Below are positions 35,951-49,070 of a stretch of DNA of 64,000 nt, in pieces. Both the position numbers and the translations under genes were made by a program. A model generated the notes under the pieces. That model did not search any database. It saw only the letters and a program-made list of their open reading frames with translations, and was not told the DNA's origin. The DNA is from Gaeumannomyces sp. JS-464 (taxonomy: Eukaryota > Ascomycota > Sordariomycetes > Magnaporthales > Magnaporthaceae), in contig NGZR01000005.1 of NCBI GenBank assembly GCA_002197995.1, positions 3,906,001 to 3,970,000 of the forward strand, given 5' to 3'. Each line of letters begins with the position of its first letter. Positions within the stretch are counted from its first letter, which is position 1.

Positions 35951-36971
35951 AATACCCGCACGGGATCTGCTTGTTTCCGCTTTTTCTTTCCTCTTTTTTC
36001 CCTCCCTCCCTTTCTTGATACCTCTTGGCACTACGGCATGTCACATCATCCGTCCCCTTTCACACTGACTATACTTGCTCCTATACCCTCTTGCGTAGCT
36101 CCAGCTGCCTCAGCCATTCTGTCTATAAAATGGCCTTTTTTTATTTCCCCCCACTCACCGCTAGCTGGATCCTCTCTAATACCCATCTATATGTCTCTAT
36201 TCGGCCAAATCTTCATGAAGAGATGTAATACGTGGGGTTTCAGACGCTCCCCCACAGTAGCACGCACACACAACTGTCATAAAACAAAAAGATTGCATGA
36301 GCGCCGAGTTAAGAGTTTCGAGGACTTTGGGGCTTTTTTTTTCTCCCGCTTTGTATCTTTTAGGAGTTCTCTTGTCTTCCTACCTAACCTTCGCCCCCTA
36401 CCTTACCTACATTGTCCTCTGCGTTGCTGCTTCCTCGCCAGCGAAGCGGGCTTGCGTCTTGTATCTTTCCTCCGCCATTTTCTCTTCCTCCCCTTTCTTC
36501 TTCAACGCCCCCTCCATGTTTTCTTTCCTTACGAATATCACGACTCTTTTTGGCCTTCTGCTGCATACCTACGCTCTTATCTTAATTTACCAGGTACTTA
36601 ATCTTTAAACCTTGCTCGAGGCACGGGGAGTGGCGACTCCCATTACTGTGTTGCCAGTTGGCATGGATGGATGGATGGATGGGATGGCTTGGGTGAGAAT
36701 GTGAGGCAGAGATGGGAGAGGGCGGGTCACCTCGTCGGTTCTATTTTATGTATTTTTAATACATAGCGCCTTCCGATGGAAGAACTGTGCTTGGTCCATC
36801 CATTTTGTCTCATGGTTTTCGTTTTATTATTTCATGTCTTTTTGTATATCATTAGCCGCACCATTCCCAAGATCGCACAGAATGCTGAGTTTGACACCAA
36901 ACACCGCACGTTCAAACCCTCAGAATTCTATTTATCCGGTGTCGCCCGCTCCATTTAAATCCGCTTCGGTA
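35951..36971. other. Convergent intergenic region between SSK2 and DIS3
   Basis: About 1 kb lies between facing stops and is rich in C+T on the plus strand. A short GGAT tandem repeat sits near 36663-36690. No gene is supported. Confidence 0.55.
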
Positions 36972-39900
36972 CTAAATCAGCTCCATCTTGACCCCGCGCT
37001 TCCCCGTCGTCTCGTCTTTCTGGTCCGTGATCCGGACCTTGACCTTCTGGAAGAGCTCAACGGTGACGGCGCGGGAGCCCGAGGTGCGCAGGACGTATGT
37101 CTCGGCGTTGTACTCGGCCTCGGGCTCGGGCTCGGCCAGGTCGCGGAGGCGGATCAGGCCCTCGATGCCGAAGCGGGGAACGAAAACGACGAAGCCGTTG
37201 CTGAAGACCTTCATGACGAACCCGGCCTCCTCGGCCACCTTGCCCGCAGGGCCTGGCCCACGTAGTAGGCGACGCTGGCGCGGCCGGCCAGCTGAGCGTT
37301 GCGGTGGCGCGCGTTGATGTTGCGGCACACGGCCTCGAGCCTGCCGCGGCTGCGGACGCTGGGCGCGACAGCCTCGTAGCCGATGGCGGCGGCAAGCTGG
37401 CGGTGGGCCACCAGGTCGGCGTAGCGGCGGATGGGCGACGTGAAGTGCGTGTAGATCTCAGACGCGAGGCCGTAGTGGCGGAACTCGGGGTACGCCTGGG
37501 TGCCCGAGCAAAAGTACTCGGCCGACATCATGCAGCGCGTCGCCATGATGCGCACCAGCGTGTTGAAGAAGGGGTCCGCCGGCTCGACACACGCGTCGAG
37601 GCTGTCGGCCAGCGCGCGCGACGAGTCCACCCGCAGCTCAAAGCCCTTCTTGACGCGCAGTTGGTTAGCCAGCTCGTCGAAGTTGGTCTTTGGCGGCGCC
37701 GCGTGCCGCCTGAGGATGGCCGTTTGCGGCGACGCCTCGTATATCTTGCCGGCGACGCTGATGTTGGCGAGCAACATGAACTCCTCGACCAGCGACATGG
37801 TGTCGAGGTGCACCTTGGTCTTGATGTCTATAGGGTCCGACGTCTCCGACTCCATCTGGACCTTGACCTCGGGCGACGAGAGGCTGAGGGCGCCGGCGTC
37901 CATGCGCTTTTGCTTCAGCTTCTTGGACAGCCGCAGCAGTGCGCGGATGCCTTCGGTCAGCTCATCCGTCTGGGACGCGTCGTCTATACGGATCTGCGCC
38001 TGTTCGTAGCTGAATGCCTCGCGCGACTTGATGACCGACTTGGTGAAGCGCACGCCTACCACCTCGGCCTCGGTGGTCATCTCCCACAGGACAGAGAAGG
38101 CGTACCGCTCGACATACGGCTTGAGCGAGCAGAGGTCCGTGCCGAGCAGCATCGGCAGCATGTCGATACGCTTGTCGACCAGATACACGGTCGTGCCACG
38201 GATGCTGGCCTCGGTGTCCATGGCGTTGTTGGGCTTGACAAAGTGAGACACGTCGGCAATGTGCACTCCGACCTCGAAGTTGCCGTTGGGTAGCGCCCTG
38301 GCGTGGAGCGCATCGTCGATATCCTGGCAGCCAATAGGGTCGATGCTGCAGATGAGCAGCGGCCGGAGGTCTTCCCGGTCCCTCCATCCCGGATCGTCGG
38401 TGCTGGCGGGAACCCGCCAGTCGTGGCCCTCCTTGGGCAAACAGTCAAGGACCGTCTTGGGAAGGGCCGGTACTGCACGTCGTACTCGAGCAGCAGAGCT
38501 TCCGTCTCTGCCGCCTTAGTCTCGAGCTCGCCGAGCGAGCGCACAAAATGGCCGACGGGGTGGCGCGAGTCCCGATCCCAGGCGTCGATGGTGACTAGGA
38601 TCCTCTTTCCGAGAAGCTCACCCACCTGTCTGGTCCGCAGCCGAATCTTGGGCACCTTCTTATCCATCGGGATCAGGAAGACGGTCTCCTGCTTCCTGCC
38701 CTGAGTTGCCGACTGGCTGACCGAGGTCTGGTCAATGTGGCCAACGTACTGGCGCCAGTTGCGCTTGATGACCCCGACTACCTTGGCCGTGGGCTGTGCC
38801 TGCGCCTCGGTGCCCTTCGCCTGCATCCGCTTCACCTCCTCCTGCAGCGCCTTCCGTTCCTTCTCCGAGACCATGTCGCCCCGGGGCCCTCCCTCCTCTT
38901 CATCGCCGCCCGCATTCTCGTTCCTGGTCACGGCATCCTCCTCGATGATACGGGTCGACGGCACCTTCCACTGGTCCTTGGGCAGCACTTCGACCACCAC
39001 CACATCACCATCCACTGCCCGGTTGATGTTCTCTCGTCCCAGGACCAACAGCGGCTTGGTAAAAGCAGGAACTCGGATGGTCCCTTCCAGATAGTTGTAT
39101 GGCGACACATTGAAGATGCCCTGGTGCAGCAACCCGCTCTTTACACCCGTCATCATCCTGGACATTGTGTAGTATTCCGGGTAGAGATGCTCAGACGGCT
39201 TCTGGCGGACAATTTCCTCGTCCTGTGCTTCTGGGACCAAGTCCATGAGCCTGTCACCATCCTTGACGCCAGAGACGTACTGGGCCAGCGAGCATGCCGG
39301 GATCTCCTCCTCCCTCGCCTTACTCAGGTTGCCCTGTCGTCGCTGAGGAGAACGACGGCGGGCAGCAGCTCGTTGGGTCTGCCCGCCGTTGCGGCAAGAT
39401 GGTCGCGGTACCAGGCAGCAGCGCGTCTGACCGCACGGTCGTTGCGGTCGTTGACCGACTCGCCCGGGTCGCGGGCGACGTGTGTCTCCAGGCGGAACTC
39501 ATTGAAGAATACGTAGAAGCGCTTCTCGTCGCTCTTGGTCAGGGCGACCAGGCGGTTGTAGAGCGGCAACGAGCGGTTCCGCACCTCCTCCAGGACAATC
39601 TGCAGGACCACAACGTCGCAAAAGGCATCACTCTGCTCAAAAAGGTCCATGGCCGTCAGGAAGGCATTGGTGTCGGGCACCAGGTAGTGGCCCTGCGGGA
39701 ACTCCTTGGTCCCCACCGGCCTCTCGGAGAGAACAAAGGGGCTCACTGTATCTCTTGTAAGCCAGCGGGAACCGCCCGATCGGAGTGGCAAGGTGGAAGT
39801 GGAAGAGAACAAGATAGGAAAAGGCACATACTGTTCCCGGAAGCATCCCTGGGCGCCAAGTTGAGACATGACGAGCACAACTTGGACGAGCAAGGGATGT

Positions 39901-40027
39901 CCTGCCTCAAATATACCTCTCTTACAATCTTCTGGACCTTGCCGCTCCTGGTCGAGCGGACATAGACCTTGCTTGAGATGCTTGAGGCTAGCGGGTCCGA
40001 GCCCATTGACCTCTTGAGGCTTGCCAT
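36972..40027 (-). CDS. DIS3: Exosome catalytic subunit Dis3/Rrp44, frame broken at three points
   Basis: 3'-5' exoribonuclease and endonuclease of the RNA exosome; essential in yeast. Exons 39832-40027 and 36972-39745, intron 86 bp. The splice restores [18 protein letters not shown]; about 990 residues in total. The N-terminal Cys motif CSSKLCSSC precedes the PIN nuclease domain, with [11 protein letters not shown] and [13 protein letters not shown]. Cold-shock domains follow ([20 protein letters not shown]). The RNB domain has the metal-binding aspartates in [14 protein letters not shown] and the following [11 protein letters not shown]. An S1 domain ends the protein ([29 protein letters not shown]). 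Frame slips occur near 39326, 38463 and 37245; each is cured by one base and leaves no room for an intron. Start at 40027 gives [11 protein letters not shown] before [18 protein letters not shown]. Confidence 0.94.
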
Positions 40028-42241
40028 GCTTTCGCCGCCCGAGCGAAGTGATCGCTCTGTTCAAAGTCCTCACCCCCAGTGTCGGTTTACTCGCTTGTGC
40101 TTCGCGACTTGGAAGCTACTGTGGAGGTTACTGCAATCAATGCACGTTGTCTAGGGGTGTGTGATCATAGCCTAGGCTGTTCGACGGCGAGCGAAGCATA
40201 GGTGAGCTCTAGGCAGAAAATTTGGGCGGGGCGTAGTATTTTGTTCTTATCAAAGCCTTATCAGGCGCGCGTCACGGGCGCTTGTGAACCACAGGCATCA
40301 ACGCATTTCTGTCCGGGCAGACGCGACAGAATGGGACATCAAATGATCTCAAAATGGGTGACCAGAAACCATGTCGACAACCCGCCCTTCAGAGAGCACC
40401 CGGTACCCATTCGCTGTCCTATCCCCTATAGTCGAGGTGCCCAAGTACTCGGACCATTTCAAGCACCGTTACTCCATGGCCGTTGTCGCTCCAGATGATG
40501 CTCTCTCCCCGCCGCATTTCTCGAAGCCTCAGAGCTCCAGATCCGGTTTTCAGGAAAGCGTTGGGCGCGGGACGAAAAAATGCCGCCGGCATACTGATGC
40601 CCCCAATGAGTGAAAGAAACGGCAGCAGGATGATGCAAGTGTCTAGATTGCACGATGTTTACAGCAAATTGCCCCAAGGGAAGCGGCTCGAGTCAGTTGA
40701 TCAAGCCCCGACTGAGCTGTATTCAGCCGGGCCCTTTTCCCATATTGCCTCCTCGCACTATCGTCGCCGGCCGACGCAAGCAGCCCCCTTCTTGGACCAC
40801 GGTCGGGCTGGCCTGGATCGCCTCGCGCGGCGCCAAAAATAGAAGAGCACGATGGGCACCGGCCCGCGTGGTCAGATAAGATAAGTTGCCGTCTGGGGTA
40901 GAGTGCCACGCTTGTAGGCTCCATGAAGCTGTCCATGTTTCGCCGTTTTCTGTTCATTGAAACTGGCCTTTACCTCGATACACCACCAGGTAGGAGCATG
41001 TCGGACATATGCACCTTTTGGAGGGAGGGGGTGCTGGCCTGGCGTGGGCCTCGGTGCCCTTTGGACCAGTCCTGTGCTTGCACACACACACCATCCGACA
41101 TGACCAACGGATCTCTCCCCTCCCACCTAACCCCAGGCGATACGCCCCTTGTGCACGACCCACATAGCACATTCCATGGGCGCAGGGCAACCCTTTCCTG
41201 AGTGTCTGCGTGCGTGTGTGTGCTTGTTCCACAGAAACTTCCATCATGCCTTTCCCATCGCTTCTTCTTTCGAATTCTTTTTTGCATGTAGAACATCATT
41301 GATAATTAGAGGGAGTGAGGGCGCATCCTCCATGTACATACGCTGAGTGAGAATCCACCACGCACAATCCCAGCTGGCCACTTCTCAGGACGCCGAGGCC
41401 GGTTACATCAGTTGATTCCCGCCGTTTCCCGCCAACCCTTGAAGAACCGGTGGAGTTCGGCCGCCAACCGAGATGGAGGGCGGGTCTGCCATTGTCGTCA
41501 TGATGCACAAAAGCAAGCACACTTTTATGACTCGCTGGCCACCTGCGCACCTGAACCTAGAGAGTCGCGGATGTTTCTGGCATTTTACAATCCCTGGGAG
41601 GTGTACTCGAGAGTACCAGAACCAACTGGAACGCTCCTAGAGGCTGGGAGGACGGTCCATCCAAGAAAAGGCGGCTATCAAGGGTGTGCGTCACTCCCGC
41701 TCCGCCCAGCTGCAGATCTGTCGGTGGCTGGCTGCCATGAGAAGAGAAGACGGGCGAGTCACAGCTGGACTGGGGAGTGGTGATAACTCTGCTGCAAGAT
41801 TGTGATGGGGGAGGGGGAAGAGGGTGGGTGAAGCGGACATTAGCGCAGTGTGTGTGGCCTCTGCCGATGGCCCGCCCGTCTTTGTTTGTGCGCCTGGCGG
41901 TGCGTGTTTCCACCTTGCACGACGGGGGAGGGTGCCACGGTTCCGTTGCGGACCGGCGCCCGTCAGTGGGGTCAGCCCCAGGCCATTCCATCGCTGTGGA
42001 TGGGGTCTGGCTGGAGTGTAGGTTGTCGTTGTTCTGCAGCCTCTGAGGTGGCTGCCATTTCCACAAAGTGATTCAGAAATTACCAGCTCTCGGGAGATCT
42101 TGGAGCTGGGATAATAATGAGGGAGGGAAACGTGAGCTGTTGGGTGCGCGCCAGAGTGTCGGGTGGGCGGCTGGATGGATGGTGTCGCTCAGGGACACCG
42201 GCAAGTCGTAAAATCTTACTGCGGTCCCACCTCCTACATAG

Positions 42242-42253
42242 GTACCTAGGTAC
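42242..42253. repeat. Palindrome GTACCTAGGTAC
   Basis: A perfect 12-bp palindrome lies within a longer run of CCTACATAGGTAC-like words (42234-42261). It belongs to the same motif family as the copies at 15093, 30977 and 60611. Confidence 0.8.
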
Positions 42254-44853
42254 ATAGGTACTGACGGAGTCTGGGGGGCTGACAGCCCAAAAACACCTCT
42301 ATCCGTTCCGCGAAAACGAAGAAAAATGAGGACCCAGCATGATCGCAGTTTTAACCGCTCGGGAATTCGTTCCGTCACCTCGCTTGCAAAGGTGCGTCGC
42401 AGCCGCAGTGGCAGTCGCAGAAAGGGAAAAGAAAAAAAAAACAAAAGGAAAGAAAGAAAGAAAACGCCATCAGAGCATTTCCCATCGTACTCACTGCTCC
42501 TCCTCTGGCCTTCAGCTGCGCGTCTAGAGATCGACCAGCCCCAAGTCACACCATCAGGACTCGGAGACGGCCAGGCTTCAGACGAAATGCAGGCCGTGTG
42601 CGGGACATGCAGTGCAGCACCTTTGGACCTCTCTCCGTAATCATAAACGCGATTGGCCTCGACTAGGATTCCTGGACAGAAAGAAAGAAGCGGCCGTCTC
42701 GTCCAAACCCACCATGGTCCGTGTGTCAGCTGCCATTGCAGCAGCCAATGACAGCCTGTCGTCTGGCCCTTGCCGCGGGCTTTTCTGGGCCCAATGCAGA
42801 AATCCCAATTAGCGCATGGAGCTTACCATGTCCACTTCCCCACCCACCCCTCTTCTTTGGCCCACCCTCTTCCGAGAGTCATGGATTGGCGGCTGTGATC
42901 CACCACTCCCCACCACTTTGATCTCTCCTGGCCCCCCTCCTTTGCGAAGCTAGCACATGGGAGCTTGGGCGCACCTTCACACCATCGTCTTCCGCCATCC
43001 ATTCCATTCCCCAGACTCCTGGGCCAGCTTATCATTTCTGACAACTCTCCAGTCGCGCGAGCGGGCACGGGCAGCCGGACGATATGCCGCTCAACTAAGG
43101 AGTTTCTTTTTCATCGCATGGCCCTCACGAACAGGATCTGAGCAAGGAAGGCCTTGTGGGCGCCAAGCGGATGAACCTCCAAGAAAATAAAGACGGGACG
43201 CGAATGACACGAGTCGAACACGAACGACTTGCCCAGACAAATAGCGGCTCAGCTGAACCTTTGCATCAATCCTGGGAACTACTGTGGTAGCTCGGGAGGT
43301 GACTTGCCCCAACGCGCCAATTTATCTCCGGCCACCCATCGAAAGAAGTCGTTCGCCCTAGCAGGATTTTTCCCGTCACATCCTCTCCTGCCACGGAGTA
43401 CATCCGCATGCAGTACTGTATGCCCGTACTCTCCGGTCAAGGGCAAATTCCACGGCCGGCAGGCAATAGCTGTGAGTCAGATAAACCAATATTCCCGGAC
43501 GGGATTTGGTTTCCTCGACTGTGTCGTTCCCCCACTCCATCCTGATGGCGCGTTTGTCAGCTCTGATTCGCCCATGGCCGCTGCAACCGACAGGGGCTGG
43601 AAAGCCGCCGTCAATACCCCGAGCCTGCCTGTGCTTCTGCCAACACCACCACCGAAGGGGCACAGGGGGGTTGGTTTCAGCCGTGGCGTATTTTTCTCGT
43701 CTATCACAGATGCGGCCCTCCCGCTCCAGGCCAATCACAGCCGACGGCCCCGAGTGACGATTTGCGCCTTGATCCCGGGCGGGTCGGCAACGTCCATCTG
43801 CGTCGTCAACGCTAACGCCAACGCCAATGCCCACGCCAACAACGCACGTCCACTGTGGCGGGACCCTCTGTGCCTCGAAAGGGCAAACCGTCCATTCAGC
43901 GGGCGGCGAGCACGAACCACTCTGCAGCTCTCTCTCCCGCGCCCCACGGATACCATGTACATACGGTGCCGGTGCTGTGTACGTGCTGGGGGGTCTCCGG
44001 CTGGTGGGCTCTGACATACATAGCATGTACCTCATACCTGCTGATTTGAGCAGAATGCATCAGACCCAATGTTTTGAGGAGCCGGGGCTGCTCAACTATG
44101 TATGGATGTGGACTGAACCAAGCCAGACAACATCCCGGCCAGTGCAGCAGTAGTCTCCCAAGCCTACGTTAGCTCCATGGCATGATGGAACATCCAGCCC
44201 TCGTGCATGGAAACACTTACGACAGTCCTTGCAATGGTGTCCCATGGAAACTAACATTGCGGCAGCGACGGATACAACTCTTCAGCGTGCATGGATTACG
44301 GCGCCCACTCTGGAGGCCCAGGCCGCAGAAGCCTGCAGGCCCTTGCAGATGGAGCTCGCACTCGATTCCTGACAGAGTGCTGTTTGTGTCACCACACCAA
44401 TTGGCAGAGGCGCAAAGCCGTGCGCAACCGGGATGTGGTTCGGCCGCCTCCTGCCAGGGTTTTTGGTTGGGGCGTCACGACTTGGCACGGTCGATATTCC
44501 CGAAGCGAGCTGCCTCCTGATTAGTCTTGATTATTGACGGCGACGGCACCGGGCTTGCCGTGTGATCTTTCATGTGACAAGTGTCACGCCACACCCTGTC
44601 ACTGGTCCTGGGTCAGCAATGTCGCCCGAAACGAGTCGAAGCTGGCAAAACTCGGATGGGGACCAGGGAAACAACCTCGATCCGGCGCTGGCTGCCGTCA
44701 CCGCCGTCGCTGCTTCTGCTGATGCTGATGCACTGCGCCGGCAGAGATATCAAGGGTGTCATATTGTCGTGGCGGAGTGGCGGGGCCGAGAGGAAGGACG
44801 GCGGACGTCACAAAAGATTGTCCACCAGCGCGTGGCGTTTGAACGCGGACCTC

Positions 44854-44857
<4 letters not shown>

Positions 44858-44885
<28 letters not shown>
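44858..44885. repeat. 28-bp poly(T) run
   Basis: This is the longest homopolymer in the window and lies in the gene-poor region. It may be a microsatellite, or the reverse-strand poly(A) tail of an old retro-insertion. No coding remnant is seen beside it, and its exact length is likely to be unreliable. Confidence 0.8.
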
Positions 44886-47800
44886 GAGCCTGCGTCACCC
44901 ACGTCGAGAAGCAATGAGACGACACCCACATACATGACAGTTCCCCTGGTCTGCGACATGCAGTCCGTACCGGAAGCAGGTGGCCAGCTGCGGTGGACGC
45001 GGAGGGTGTGAGTCTTCACGGCCGGCTTGGACGGATATGGAAGGCAATAAAGATGATGTTAAAAATGGAAACCTGGTCTGATGGATCGGCAATCAAGCAA
45101 AACCCCCCCGGAGACCATGCATCCCTGCCACTTCAACCTGAGAAAGTCCAGACCGAAGTTCGTGTGTCGACAGTTACTCTGATATCGGACACCGGTATCC
45201 GCAGTATGGATAAAGCGTGCATTAGAATCATTGGCTAATTGCTTGTACCGGGATTCGAAGCAAGGACGCATTTGATGGCGACAGATATAGAAATGAAAGC
45301 AGACTTTGGAGCTTGGCTCCGGGATCTCGCGTCTCGCCTACCTACTGATTCATGGGGCAGTGACACAAGTGGCCCTAGCACGGCGGCGGCGCATCCATCC
45401 TAGCGACGCACCTTGTGTCCGTGAGAGAGGCCCAGCGGGTGGGAAACGGTGGGGTGTACCGTAGGGACGGCGATGCCCACGGGTGGTGCACCACACCAAC
45501 AGGGAGGGACAGAGAAGGGCGGGCCCCTCCCATGAACGAAGAGCAGATCTTGCTCCCGGCTTCCCGCCTCCCCTGCACAACCACTGGTGAGTGTGGGGAT
45601 TGCTTCTTCGACAAGCACAGGCCCGCAAGCAGAGGCCTGCTGGCGATTTAGATGGACGATGATGTAACTATTGTGCATCCACCCATCGGACACCACCACA
45701 AAAGGGGAGCTGTGGATTATCGCCAACCACTGGGAGGAATGGCGCAACAAGCAGGCGCAAGATGGCGTGTAGCGTACTGTACTCGGGGCAGCGCTTACCT
45801 AGGCTTACGGGCTGGTTCGTGCCGACATTAATGACAGCAGGCATGGGGTAGCCTGCATCCAGTCTCAGCCTTGCCGATACGAACACAATCCACTTTTTTG
45901 CGAGCAGATACCAGCTTTGGTACTGTGTAAAATGGTCGCGTCGTCGACCAACCGACTCTAGGTATTTACCAGACCCAAGTCACAGCAAAACCAACCTAAG
46001 TACAGCACTCAAAAAATGGCGGGCTCCATCCAAGACATCACAACGAATATCGAGAGGGCTAAACACAAAGAGTTTCCCAGCGAAAGGAGTGGGCGTCGAA
46101 AACAGTGGCTTTTGTTCGTATTCGTGGAATTACCGAATCCCTACCTACTTCTGAGACAGCAGGACCCGAGATTGGAGGGCTGGCAGCTGAGGCCGCAGCG
46201 GAGGAAATGGATCAACCGCCAGCACTACCTAGGCGGCGGTAAAGTGGCCCAGCCTCTCGCGTCTGCATCTGCCATCATCGAGCCCCACGGACGTTGGTTT
46301 GTTCTACAACATGTGCAGGCGGACTGTCAATTCGGGCTTCTCGATCATACTTTTGTTTTTCTCCCCCTCCCTGTCGTTCCATCTTGTTTGGGTTGGTGTG
46401 GCGGGTCGTAAAAGAGGCCACCAAAATTCAGCAATGAAATAAAACACTCGCGGGCGTTTTCACCAGCAGACGTCGGGATTTTTTTTTGTGGCCTCGATCG
46501 GCTAAGCGCAGGATAACAAAGCGCGCAGCTTATTTTCTGCCATCCCTCCTCGACTAGCAGGGCTCTGTCGTTTGCCGTTTCCCAGGAACCCCGGGGCAGG
46601 CAAACCGAAGGCCAACGGTCATCCTTGAATGTCGTGCTTGTGAGGGCTGCAGAAAGTTAGGTGGATTTTTTTAATTTTTAATTTTTTAATTCACGAGATG
46701 GGTGCCCCACAAGACGTCGCATCTGAGTGAGAAACATGGATGGGCACTTTGCATCCATGCCTGTTCGGGCTTTCTGGATACGGTTTTACGTCAATGGGGG
46801 ACGGCACAGGCAGACAACCAGGCCAGCGCCAGTCTCTGCCATTTCAAAACGCGTGGTAAATGCCTCCAAAGCTCGAGGAATCCTCCACCACCGCCACGAC
46901 GCACACAATAGCGATACTAGGTCTGCCTTTCCCGCAGTTGGAATCTCAAGTCTGAGAGGTTGAAAGCCACGGGCGCTGCTGCTTCTCAAAGCCCACGATA
47001 CACGCCCTCGGCAGCCTTTCCAGGCGACTAGCAGGCCAGGGGACACCCCTGGGTTGCATCCTCGTGTGCTTGTGCACACCATGCACACCCACCATCAATC
47101 TTTATCCGAGCCGGGGGCCCCTTGCGCTGGGTGTCCTGGGGTGCTGCGGGGTGTCCGTGTGGATGAAGCAGGCTCGCTAACTGCGCCTTTCAACAGTACG
47201 GACTGTGGATACATGCGCAGCAGATCCGTAATACGTGCAAGGACAGACGGGGATCCCACGGCACGCCAATAACCGCGACGATCTTGGGCCTGTCGCGCCG
47301 CCTCCCAGGGCGCGCTCTTGTCACGGCGGAGGAAATGTGATACCGATACAGACTATTTTATTCTGTAAAGAGATATCCGCGTCGGCCCGGTGAGCCAGGT
47401 ACGGAAATACGCACAGCCTGGGAAACTCTGGCGCCAAACAAAAAGAAGGAAAAGAATAAAAGGACGCCAGAACCGAAATATTCTGACAGGCGCGCATCCC
47501 GCCCGGCTCCAGCTGACTGGGGCCGGGGGAACAGACAGACGAGCTCTCGACGGATCATGATATCGAGCCCGACGGCCCCGGCGGAAGGCAAAACCAACAA
47601 CCGAACTAGGTAGGCGCCTAGTTGGGTCGGCTGCATGCCTGCTCTCCTCTGTCTCAGTTGCCTCTGCTAAACCTGGCCGGCGGAGCTTCATGCAGAATCG
47701 CAGGTGACACACCATGGCCGACTGGATCCAAGACCTGGGCCCCAATACGGCGTGGCGCGCATTACCAGACGCCCCTCGACGGGGAACGGTAGTTTTCGGA

Positions 47801-48739
47801 CGCAAATTGCCAGTAGTTGCAGGTACGTAGGTACATCGTATACACATCCATTCGAGCGAGGGGAATACCAGAGTGGGATCTGGCATACAGATGTATCATA
47901 AACAGCCCGTAGACAAGCAGGTAGCACGATGCGCATTTGCGGGAGAGAGAACGAGGGGAGATCAGCGCCACTTGTTGATATCCGTCCGAGAGAATCGCAG
48001 AATTTAGAGGAACTCGGGCACTTACACGTACTTCTGTACTGTGCCTCCAGAAGCGGGATTATCTCTCCCGTCCTCACGTCGCTTCGCCGGCGCGTGCTGA
48101 CCAATTTCGCAGCCGACCCACGGGCCTATATCCGTTTCGGGCGCGCATCTCGCGGAGTCCCGTCATCCAGCTGGCCCATCCCATTAGTGGGGGGCTCGGC
48201 CAGGCGAACGAAACAGACGAAACAGCGCAACATCAGCAAGCATTCGTTGCATCAGCATCGGCATCAGCGTCGGCATCAGCAAACCTCGGGCGCGTGGGAT
48301 ATTTGCTCCCTCTTCGAAACCCCTCTTTCCTTCCCTGCAGCGCGCTTGGTCTACGCAGTCGCCGGCGCCTGCGAGGCCCGTCTCGAGCTTCCCCTTGTAG
48401 CAACCGGGCGGGCAGCCCGGGTTCAGCTCCAGCTTTTGTGTTATCTCTTGACCTTAGCAGCCGAGTTATCATCGGCTCCACACAGGCGCGGGCAGCCTGC
48501 ATCGCGCGCGCGCGCGCCTGATTGTTGCGGCGAGGCTACTACCCGATGACATGTCCGGAGTATCCGCGCAAATCGAGCTGACATTGGATCGACATCAACC
48601 TGCACGGCGCCCTTTTCGAGCCCCAAGACCAAATCGGCAATAGGCCTAGAATCGTTCTGCACTGCGGTGGTTGCGTGGGCAAGCAAGCAGTCGCTGGCTG
48701 GGCAAAGATCCGACGACTCCGCAGGTGCCTTGGATTCCC

Positions 48740-49070
48740 ACTCCTCCCTCGCTCTCCTCCTCCCTCCCTCGCGTCCCCGGCTGGCTGGCAACCTCACCCC
48801 CCTCCCTCCCTTCACAAGGTACCATCCATCCCAGATCCCTCCCTCCCCCCCCCGCTCCTCATCCAACCGGCGCGAGCTCGCCCTCCATTATCGGCCACCA
48901 TCCATCAGCCACCCCTGCAAGCCCAGCAGGTAAAGACTGTCGCTCTTTGCCCCCTCCCTCCCTCCCCATCCATCCTCCCATCCTCCTCCATTTCCCGCCC
49001 ATCCAATCCGTTCCTTCCTTCCTGCAACTCGAACGGATATCCATCGACCATCCCTCCAGCCCACCCACAC
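48740..49070 (+). promoter_or_regulatory. C+T-rich tract upstream of RSC7
   Basis: The plus strand is dominated by ctccctccc and catccatcc words. CT-rich tracts often lie near transcription start sites or in the 5' leaders of highly expressed filamentous-fungal genes. It is 1.6-1.9 kb before the RSC7 ATG, so it could mark a distant start site with a long leader. Its role is inferred only. Confidence 0.35.

Noticed and set aside
43229..44035. Overlapping 261- and 219-codon frames on opposite strands
   Set aside because: Neither has a domain, and composition is equally poor on both strands; no exon chain could be built.
45240..45275. ATTCGAAGC, a tRNA B-box-like word
   Set aside because: The flanking bases do not pair into a T-arm, and no A-box or acceptor stem fits at the right distance.
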